A DNA stretch of 5,208 bases from an uncultured Flavobacteriales bacterium. Lineage in GTDB: Bacteria > Bacteroidota > Bacteroidia > Flavobacteriales_E > Vicingaceae. Location of the stretch: NCBI GenBank assembly GCA_913059105.1, contig CAJXRL010000195.1, positions 1-5,208 of the forward strand. The letters are read 5' to 3'. Below, in pieces: positions 1 through 5,208 of this stretch; the first letter of the stretch is position 1, and each line of letters opens with the position of its first letter. The notes under the pieces are model-generated. The model saw only the letters and a program-made list of their open reading frames with translations. It had not been told where the DNA came from and did not search any database. Position numbers and translations under genes: made by a program.

Positions 1-55
1 CGGCATACGAGATTTCTGCCTGGCTCGTGGGCTCGGAGATGTGTATAAGAGACAG
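1..55 (+). other. Illumina Nextera P7/i7 adapter (synthetic, not genomic)
   Basis: Bases 1-13 match the 3' part of the P7 flow-cell primer. Bases 14-21 (TTCTGCCT) are an 8-base i7 index that I recall as the Nextera 703 index. Bases 22-36 are the read-2 adapter, with one mismatch (G for T at 23). Bases 37-55, AGATGTGTATAAGAGACAG, are the 19-bp Tn5 mosaic end. Genomic sequence therefore starts at 56. The minus-strand ComM reading frame runs cleanly up to base 56 and would continue into adapter as nonsense. This should be trimmed. Confidence 0.98.
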
Positions 56-1342
56 CGCCATATACCGCTGCGTTTGAATTTCTCTTGCAGCCACTACCCT
101 CTCTCTAATTTTTTCGCTTTTCTCAGACAACCTTGTTTCTGATAGCTTTTCAAAATCAACTGGTGTTACTTCAACGTGTAAATCGATCCGATCTAATAAA
201 GGGCCTGATATTTTATTCAAATATTTATGCACCATTCCCGGCGCGCACATACATTCTTTATCAGGATGATTATAATAACCACATGGGCAAGGATTCATAG
301 ACGCCACTAACATGAATGACGCTGGATAGTCCACGGTAAAGCGAGCTCTAGAAATAGTAATCCTTCTCTCCTCGATCGGTTGTCGCATTACTTCTAGTAC
401 AGTCCTTTTAAATTCAGGAAGTTCGTCTAAGAACAAAACTCCATTGTGTGCCAATGATATTTCCCCTGGTTGAGGAAAACCTCCCCCTCCTACTAATGCC
501 ACATCGCTTATTGTGTGGTGCGGCGATCGAAATGGACGCAGGGTGATTAATGCATCATCTGAATTCATTTTACCAGCAACAGAATGAATTTTTGTCGTTT
601 CTAATGCTTCATGCAAACTCAAAGGAGGCAAAATGGTAGGTAGGCGTTTAGCTAACATTGTTTTCCCAGCTCCGGGAGGGCCTATAAGAATAACATTATG
701 ACCTCCCGCTGCAGCAATTTCAAGTGCTCTTTTTATATTTTCTTGACCTTTTACGTCTTCAAAATCAAGATCAGTCACACTTAAACTGTTGTAAAATTCT
801 TCTCTTGTATTCAACTCAGTTCTTTGCAGTTCTGCTTCATCATTAAAATAGTCAATAACTTCCTTAATGTTCTCAATACCATAAACTTCCAAATCACTTA
901 CGATGGCCGCTTCTCTTGCATTTTGTTTTGGTAAAATCAATCCTCTAAAACCTTCTTTCTTCGCTTGTATAGCTATTGGTAAAGCACCTTTCATCGGCTG
1001 AAGCCCTCCATCTAAGCTTAATTCGCCCATAATAACAAAATCTCCTACTTTTTCCCGTTTAATTTGCTCGGAGGCAGCAAGAATTCCAACAGCAAGCGTT
1101 AAATCATAAGCCGACCCTTCTTTTCGAATGTCCGCGGGAGCCATATTTATCACCACCTTTTTACCAGGAATTTTGTATCCGTTATTTTTTAATGCCGCAT
1201 CAATTCGTTGTTGCGATTCTTTGACCGCGCTATCAGGCAGGCCAACAAGTAAAAAATTTACTCCTTGCCCAACATTAACTTCTACAGTTATAGTAATGGC
1301 ATCCACCCCTTGAACTGCACTACCGAAGGTCTTAACCAACAT
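56..1342 (-). CDS. comM: ComM/YifB family Mg-chelatase-like AAA+ ATPase (3'-truncated by contig end)
   Basis: This is the first 429 residues of a ComM/YifB protein. The family is usually a little over 500 residues, so roughly 80 C-terminal residues are missing, cut by the adapter at 55. The ATG at 1342 gives MLVKTFGSAVQG, the conserved family N-terminus, preceded by an A-rich leader. Domains in order: an N-terminal ChlI/Lon-like (S5 fold) domain at about 20-141; the Mg-chelatase AAA+ core at about 190-395, with Walker A GPPGAGKT at 221-228, RSPHH at 272-276, Walker B VLFLDE at 302-307 and LLDRID at 382-387 (likely arginine-finger region); then the start of the Mg_chelatase_C helical domain from about 403. 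A Cys cluster, CPC at 352-354 and CMC at 364-366, is typical of the family and could bind metal (inference). The Lon-like domain has Leu121 where Lon has its catalytic Lys, so it is probably not a protease. Known role: ComM is a hexameric branch-migration helicase that extends integration of single-stranded donor DNA during natural transformation. That role here is inferred from family membership. It is transcribed divergently from the TonB-domain gene. Confidence 0.97.
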
Positions 1343-1382
1343 TCTTGTTTCTTTTAATAACTTAGCGGAAAGATAATTAAAT
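1343..1382. promoter_or_regulatory. Divergent intergenic gap between comM and the TonB-domain gene
   Basis: Only 40 bp separate two divergent start codons, so both promoters must lie here or overlap the opposite coding sequence. Against the Bacteroidota -7 consensus TAnnTTTG, the minus strand carries TATCTTTC (1375 to 1368) and the plus strand TAACTTAG (1358-1365), each with one mismatch. Neither has a well-spaced TTTG -33 element: the nearest ATTG for comM is about 23 bp upstream of its box. The promoter assignment is weak, but the A-rich leaders before both ATGs fit Bacteroidota translation starts, which do not rely on Shine-Dalgarno pairing. Confidence 0.3.
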
Positions 1383-2144
1383 ATGTCTAAAACATTTACA
1401 ATCATACTATTTTTAGCTTCGTTTGGAATTTCCACTGCGCAACAAGTGGAGTTTTTCAATGCAAAAAGTTATCCAGCATCACCTGCTTGCGGAGAAGATG
1501 AAGTAGAATACCTAATTGAAAGTCAAATCGTTTATCCAGCGGAAGAACTTGAAATAAAAAAATCTCAAGTAGTTTTTGTTGTCGTCAAGGTAAGCTGGGA
1601 CGGCAAAATTGACACGCTATTCACAAATCTTGAAAAAAGCAATTCTTTTGCGATGGAAGCAATGCGATTAGTAAAATTGATTGTGTGGGAGAAGGACAAA
1701 ATTAGAAAAGACAAAAACATTGAAGTCCAACAAGTGAAAATAACATTTGACCCAAAAAAATACAAAAGAGCTAAAAAGCGACAATCTCTTCCCCCGGTCA
1801 TTACGAACAACCCTTTGATATTCACTATTAGCAAATTAGACAGTACCCCATCAGTAAAAGGTTTCAACACTATTAATGATTATGTAAGAGAAAACATTAG
1901 GTACCCAGCTTTGGCTTTGCAGCAAATCATATCAGGTACGGTAAAGGTTACATTCATTATCGAAAAAAATGGAATAGCAAGCAACTTTACAATTGTAAAA
2001 CCACTGGCAGGAGGCTGCAATGAAGAAACAATCCGTTTATTAAAAAACATACAGTGGGAGCCAGGTTATAAAGACGGGAAACCTGTTAGAACATTTTCAA
2101 ACTATACTTTAACGTTTATCCATCCGGGAAATACGTATCGATAA
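1383..2144 (+). CDS. Periplasmic protein with two tandem TonB C-terminal-like domains
   Basis: This 253-residue protein starts with a Sec signal peptide: Lys3, hydrophobic core at about 5-16, probable cleavage after STA at 19, leaving a mature N-terminal Gln. The second half (about 161-247) is a canonical Bacteroidota TonB C-terminal domain: a YVRENIRYP start, GTVKVTFIIEKNG strands, a GGC(N)EE turn at 210-215, then QWEPG and DGKPV. The first half (about 39-124) is a degenerate copy. Tyr51-Pro52, Gly74 and Trp102 line up with Tyr174-Pro175, Gly197 and Trp225, each exactly 123 residues apart, but the first copy has lost the GGC and PG motifs. A basic linker, KKYKRAKKR at about 125-133, joins them. 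There is no uncleaved membrane anchor and no Pro-rich spacer as in energy-transducing TonB, so this is probably not a classic TonB. Binding to a TonB-dependent receptor or envelope component is possible but unproven. The ATG at 1383 is favoured because it gives an intact signal peptide. The gene is divergent from comM. Confidence 0.9.
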   Translation: MSKTFTIILFLASFGISTAQQVEFFNAKSYPASPACGEDEVEYLIESQIVYPAEELEIKKSQVVFVVVKVSWDGKIDTLFTNLEKSNSFAMEAMRLVKLIVWEKDKIRKDKNIEVQQVKITFDPKKYKRAKKRQSLPPVITNNPLIFTISKLDSTPSVKGFNTINDYVRENIRYPALALQQIISGTVKVTFIIEKNGIASNFTIVKPLAGGCNEETIRLLKNIQWEPGYKDGKPVRTFSNYTLTFIHPGNTYR

Positions 2145-2166
2145 TTGCGGTTATTAACAATCGATA
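2136..2166. repeat. 7-bp inverted repeat straddling the stop codon of the TonB-domain gene
   Basis: TATCGAT at 2136-2142 is the perfect reverse complement of ATCGATA at 2160-2166, with a 17-nt spacer containing the rest of the TAA stop. In an alternative 6-bp pairing, TTG (2145-2147) can also pair with CAA (2158-2160). No T-tract follows; the downstream DNA is A-rich instead. A transcript-end hairpin is possible, but it is not a convincing intrinsic terminator. Confidence 0.35.
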
Positions 2167-2202
2167 TTTAAGATAAAAAAAGAAAATACCTTATTAAATT
2201 CC

Positions 2203-2224
2203 TTAGTAAAATTACTTTTACTAA
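2203..2224. repeat. Perfect 9-bp inverted repeat just upstream of the small secreted-protein gene
   Basis: TTAGTAAAA (2203-2211) and TTTTACTAA (2216-2224) are exact reverse complements around the 4-nt loop TTAC. The right arm ends 12 bases before the ATG at 2237. It could be a weak 5'-UTR hairpin, a dyad operator for a dimeric regulator, or a weak terminator of the upstream gene. The right side also contains TACTTTTA, one mismatch from the Bacteroidota -7 box, but I see no matching TTTG -33 element. The rest of the 2145-2236 gap is A/T-rich and shows nothing else. Confidence 0.5.
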
Positions 2225-2236
2225 AAATAAATTGAA

Positions 2237-2668
2237 ATGAAAAAATTCTTAATTACAGCAAGCTTTCTTATATGTTCTGTATTCTTGAATGCTCAAGAAA
2301 GCGCTACTTGTTATCAAAAGTACGCTAAAGTATTTGAAATTAGAGGAGCAAATGATGTGGAAGATGGTACGTATGACGACGTAATTATTACGATTAGAAA
2401 AGGTCGTTTTGCCGATTGTTTTTTAGGCAAAGCTACAGTTAAGAATGGGGAAGTTGTAAAGAATAGTATTAAGTTAAGCTATGTTGATGATAGTTTTGAA
2501 AGCTTAAATAGAAGTTACAAATACGACGAACCAATTACAATTGTCGAAGGTATTTCAAAAACGCTATTAACCAATGATGAAGAGTTAATCAACATTATGT
2601 TTGTTGGATCAATTAAGCCAAAAAAGAAGGCTCTAAAGCGAGCTCCAGAACCTTCATTTGATCTTTAA
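2237..2668 (+). CDS. Small secreted protein of unknown function
   Basis: I do not recognise a family for this 143-residue protein. It begins with a clear Sec signal peptide: MKK, hydrophobic core at about 4-17, probable cleavage LNA|QE after residue 19. The lack of a lipobox Cys next to the cleavage site argues against a lipoprotein; Cys13 lies inside the hydrophobic core. The mature chain is about 124 residues with two cysteines (Cys25 and Cys61) that could form a disulphide in the periplasm. It alternates short beta-prone stretches (DVIITIRKG, KATVKNG, NSIKLSYVD) with acidic turns, suggesting a small beta-rich domain. The C-terminus, from about 127, is a basic then Pro-rich tail, KPKKKALKRAPEP, likely disordered. 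The start at 2237 follows an A-rich leader and a perfect inverted repeat. It lies 92 bp after the TonB-domain gene on the same strand, so co-transcription is possible. It converges with the T9SS cargo gene, its stop sitting in a shared palindrome. Confidence 0.82.
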   Translation: MKKFLITASFLICSVFLNAQESATCYQKYAKVFEIRGANDVEDGTYDDVIITIRKGRFADCFLGKATVKNGEVVKNSIKLSYVDDSFESLNRSYKYDEPITIVEGISKTLLTNDEELINIMFVGSIKPKKKALKRAPEPSFDL

Positions 2669-2682
2669 AAAAGAGTTTTTTA
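2666..2682. terminator. Candidate bidirectional terminator between convergent genes
   Basis: TAAAAAA (2666-2672), loop GAG (2673-2675) and TTTTTTA (2676-2682) form a perfect 7-bp dyad. The TAA at 2666-2668 is the stop of the small secreted-protein gene, and the complement of 2680-2682 is the TAA of the T9SS cargo gene, so each stop codon forms one end of the palindrome. Each transcript would carry an A-run, a short loop and a U-run. The stem has no G-C pair, so it is weak as a hairpin. The placement and U-tracts in both directions make termination the natural guess. Confidence 0.5.
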
Positions 2683-5177
2683 TTGCTTGATAAATTTTTG
2701 AACATTTGCGTTCTCATTATTTGAAACTCTTATAAAATATACACCAGGAGTCCAAGTACTGGCATCTATTTGATTCAATCCTTTTATTACACTAGTTTCT
2801 TGTACAACAGAACCTAACGTATTCAAAATTTGAATACTTAATTTCTCATTGCTGTTTATTGTTAAAATATTGTTCACAGGGTTCGGAAAGAAACTGAATG
2901 TTTCTTGCTCTTCATTTTGCACAATGCCTACTGGAAGTGCGTCGCGCATAGTCACTTGATCAATTGCTATATCGCTTCTATACCCTGAGCCTCTTACTGC
3001 TCTGAAAATAATTCGCACATCTCCTTTAAATGGAGTTAGGTCAACTATTCTTTCGATCCAAGCTGTGCCTTGGTCTCCAACAACTGGTGGGATTAAATCT
3101 TGAATTAAGAATCCATTTAAGCTTAAGTCTAAGTGCAATTCTCCCATTTCAATTCCGGACATGTGGTAGTAGAACTTTAACTCAGGTCTATTTGTACTAT
3201 TCAAATCCAAACATCCACTAAAAAAAGAACCATTTTCCCCTTGAGGAGTATTTGTTGCCTCGTAGTAAATGTAATTCCCAGTTCCAGCAGGTGAGGTTGT
3301 ATCTCCGGTAGGTCCTGTTTGACCTGACGGGGTTCCTGCCGTATCCACAAACCAATCAAAAGTGTTTTGTGGATCATTGCTCCAGCCGTTTAGAAATATT
3401 CCAGGTGTGCCTACCGTGAAATTATCGAAAGTCGATGTATCCGGGAAATTAGCTTGAATACTATTTGTAATTACCTGATATCCTTTTACAGAATCATTTA
3501 AATTATCAACGTCTCCAACCAGTTCCAACCATGTATTTAAATTGTACGTTCCCCAAATTGACATATCAAATGACGTTTGAAAAGTATGATTGAAAGACAT
3601 ACCGGGCATCAAATTAAAGAAGGCTGTATCTCTAATCACCGTTCCTCTATTTACTTGATACGCTAGTGGAATTGTATCTTGTGTCCTACTGCCCAAATTT
3701 TCAATTCTTACCGTAACAAATTCTGTTGCAGATCCATTGCAACTTGATGCATTCGGAGTAACAAAATTGACAAGATTTAACTCATCTCCAGGTGGCTCAA
3801 TAATCTGAATATCATCAATTGCAATGTCACTTTGAAATCCGTTACCAGTAATTCCTCTAAACCGTAATTGAATAATATTTCCTGCATATGCAGTTAAGTC
3901 AATTTCTCTATAAAGCCAGCTGTTTCCTTGATCACCGATTAGTGCACGTGTCACATCTAGAATCCAAGCATTGCCATTATAAAGATCTACATGAAGCTCG
4001 CCCATTTGATTCCCAAACATGTGGTACCAAAAGCTAAACTTAGGTGCCGACAAGCCGCTAAAATTATAACAAGGTGTATTCATAATCGCAGTTTGATTCC
4101 TAAAAGCACCTGAAGCTTCAACATATAAAAAATTAGCATCGCCTGGGCTATGATCGGCTGATGGACCTGTATTTCCAGAACCCGTATTGGTAGCTACAAA
4201 CCAGGTATGCGTTGGAGTAGTTGAATTTGCCCAATTGTTATTTAAAGTACCAGGAGTAGTAGTTCCATTGCCCGGAGTAAAACTTGCAAAAGTTTCGGAA
4301 TAATTATAATTGCTTATTGGATTTCCTACACAATTAGGTGGCGCATTTGGGTTAATTATAAATTGTCGACAACCATTATTGGGAGATTGAGCCAAGTTAG
4401 CACAGGTAGTATTGTCAACTGCATTCACTGTATAACAAATAGTATCCCCAATAGTTGCTGAAGGAATTGTTGCGGTATATATATTCCCACTTGAATTTGT
4501 CATTATCAACGTATTTAAGCTACCTCCGTTAATAGTGTACTTTAACCCTGCTGAAGCAACTCCACTTGCATCTTGAATATCAGCCTCTATTATAAAAGGT
4601 CCTGTACCAAAAACGGCTCCTTGATAAATTGTACCAGTTTGCAATATAGTAGGCGGTATAAGTTCGCATGGCGCCCCTTGAACTTCAACATCGTCAATTA
4701 ACCAACCATAATTACTTCTTGCACCATTATTGTCAGCATCAATAAGAGAAAATCTAACTTTTACCTGCGTATGACCACTAGCTGCAGTTAAGTCAAAATT
4801 TTCAAGTTGCCACCAAGAATTTGTAGGCGTTGCAGTTGAAACTGCAACATTCCAAGTCGCATAACTTAAAGCAGAAAAAGCATTACCCGTTACTATTCCA
4901 CTTCCTAAATATTCAGTTGAAGTTAATTGAGTCCAAGTTGTTCCATTGTTAATTGAATACTCAACTATCGCCTTGTCAAAGAAATCTACTTTACAAATTT
5001 GGCTAAAGTATAAATTTACAAATGTGAACCCAACTGTACTAAATGAATTAGACTCAATAATCAATGTATCACCTTGCGCTACTTGCGCAGAGTCCGATTT
5101 CAACCCTCCATTTTGAAAATTGGTATTGATAGCCCAACTAGCAGTACCAGTTGAATTATCTGTCATCGAGATTGTAC
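2680..5177 (-). CDS. T9SS-exported multidomain protein with two MAM-like domains and a type A sorting domain (5'-truncated)
   Basis: The reading frame is open to the library end at 5177. The first Met (5166) gives 828 residues but no signal peptide, and in-frame codons for Thr-Ile-Ser precede it, so the true start lies outside the window. Numbering from that Met: about 1-165 is a jelly-roll-like beta-sandwich (YSINNGTTW, DADNNG loop at 143-148, WLIDDVEV at the end). About 172-275 is an Ig-like domain. About 289-457 is MAM-like domain 1. About 461-570 is a CARDB/Ig-like domain. About 579-742 is MAM-like domain 2. About 755-828 is the T9SS type A C-terminal sorting domain, with the FFPNPVNN motif at 759-766 and TPGVYFIRV near the end. 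The two MAM-like domains share YHM, MGELH.DL, GDQG..W and SDIAID motifs and an aligned Cys (366/652). The family logic is Sec export, then outer-membrane passage by T9SS with removal of the C-terminal domain, and surface attachment or release. MAM and Ig-like modules suggest adhesion or substrate binding. A catalytic domain, for example a protease, may sit in the missing N-terminus, but none is visible. Confidence 0.9.
2941..3432 (-). repeat. MAM-like domain copy 2 of the T9SS cargo protein
   Basis: Residues about 579-742 of the truncated protein. Landmarks are FDWFVD, TGPTGD, YYHMSGIEMGELHLDL, GDQGTAWIE and GYRSDIAID. It aligns with copy 1 at an offset of about 285-286 residues. Some DNA identity remains, for instance both copies carry ACATGTGGTA (3160-3169 here, 4018-4027 in copy 1), but most positions have diverged, so the duplication is old. 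Confidence 0.8.
3796..4302 (-). repeat. MAM-like domain copy 1 of the T9SS cargo protein
   Basis: Residues about 289-457. Landmarks are HTWFVA, TGPSAD, WYHMFGNQMGELHVDL, GDQGNSWLY and GFQSDIAIDD. It follows an Ig-like domain and is followed by a second one, so the duplicated unit may be MAM plus Ig-like. Confidence 0.8.
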
Positions 5178-5208
5178 CTGTCTCTTATACACATCTGACG
5201 CTGCCGAC
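5178..5208 (-). other. Illumina Nextera read-1 (P5-side) adapter (synthetic, not genomic)
   Basis: CTGTCTCTTATACACATCT at 5178-5196 is the reverse complement of the 19-bp Tn5 mosaic end, and GACGCTGCCGAC at 5197-5208 continues the reverse complement of the Nextera read-1 adapter, lacking only its last bases. It creates an artificial stop codon (complement of 5185-5187) in the frame of the T9SS cargo gene. Trim to 5177. Confidence 0.98.

Noticed and set aside
1128..1313. 61-codon plus-strand reading frame
   Set aside because: It lies antisense inside the conserved N-terminal coding region of comM and has no family resemblance; it is a shadow frame.
56..1342. Magnesium chelatase subunit (chlorophyll/cobalamin pathway)
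   Set aside because: The MLVKTFGSAVQG start, the Lon-like N-terminal domain and the CPC/CMC cluster identify ComM/YifB, which is often mis-annotated as Mg chelatase.
1565..1870. 101-codon minus-strand reading frame
   Set aside because: It is fully antisense to the TonB-domain gene, whose frame has a signal peptide and conserved motifs; its sequence resembles no protein I recognise.
1383..2144. Calling the gene tonB (energy transducer)
   Set aside because: It has a cleavable signal peptide in place of a retained N-terminal membrane anchor, no Pro-rich spacer, and no exbB/exbD neighbours in the window.
3030..3221. 63-codon plus-strand reading frame
   Set aside because: It is antisense to the second MAM-like domain of the T9SS cargo gene and is Leu/Ser-rich low-information sequence.
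5164..5166. ATG as the true start of the T9SS cargo gene
   Set aside because: No signal peptide follows, the protein begins inside a beta-sandwich domain, and the frame is open upstream to the adapter junction.
37..5196. Perfect 19-bp terminal inverted repeats (37-55 and 5178-5196) that make the whole window look like a transposon carrying cargo genes
   Set aside because: They are exactly the Tn5 mosaic end used in Nextera tagmentation and are joined to P7/index and read-1 adapter sequence. No transposase gene is present.

Overview
This is a 5.2 kb AT-rich fragment from a member of the Bacteroidota, most likely Flavobacteriales. The evidence is a C-terminal type IX secretion (T9SS) sorting domain, Bacteroidota-style TonB C-terminal domains, signal peptides cut just before 'AQ', and A-rich leaders without Shine-Dalgarno sequences. 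Both ends are synthetic. Bases 1-55 are an Illumina Nextera P7/i7 adapter and bases 5178-5208 are the Nextera read-1 adapter, so real genomic DNA spans only about 56-5177. The two outermost genes are cut by these library ends, not by biological truncation.

Layout. On the minus strand, 1342 down to 56 encodes the first 429 residues of a ComM/YifB AAA+ ATPase, missing its C-terminal end. A 40-bp divergent gap separates it from a plus-strand gene (1383-2144) for a secreted periplasmic protein made of two tandem TonB C-terminal-like domains. A 92-bp AT-rich gap with two inverted repeats follows. Next is a plus-strand gene (2237-2668) for a small secreted protein I do not recognise. It converges with a large minus-strand gene (5177 to 2680) for a T9SS-exported, multidomain surface or secreted protein. 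That protein has a jelly-roll-like domain, two MAM-like domains, two Ig-like spacers and a type A sorting domain, and its N-terminus lies off the window. The two convergent genes end 11 bp apart in a small perfect A/T palindrome that contains both stop codons.

How the genes relate. I see no operon linking all four. ComM is a cytoplasmic DNA branch-migration helicase tied to natural transformation. The other three products are exported: two through Sec to the periplasm and one through Sec plus T9SS to the surface or medium. I found no defence system, mobile element, CRISPR array, tRNA or rRNA. The perfect 19-bp inverted repeats near the ends are Tn5 mosaic ends from library preparation. The most useful observations are the adapter contamination, the exact 123-residue internal duplication in the TonB-domain protein, the duplicated MAM domain in the T9SS cargo, and the convergent palindrome.
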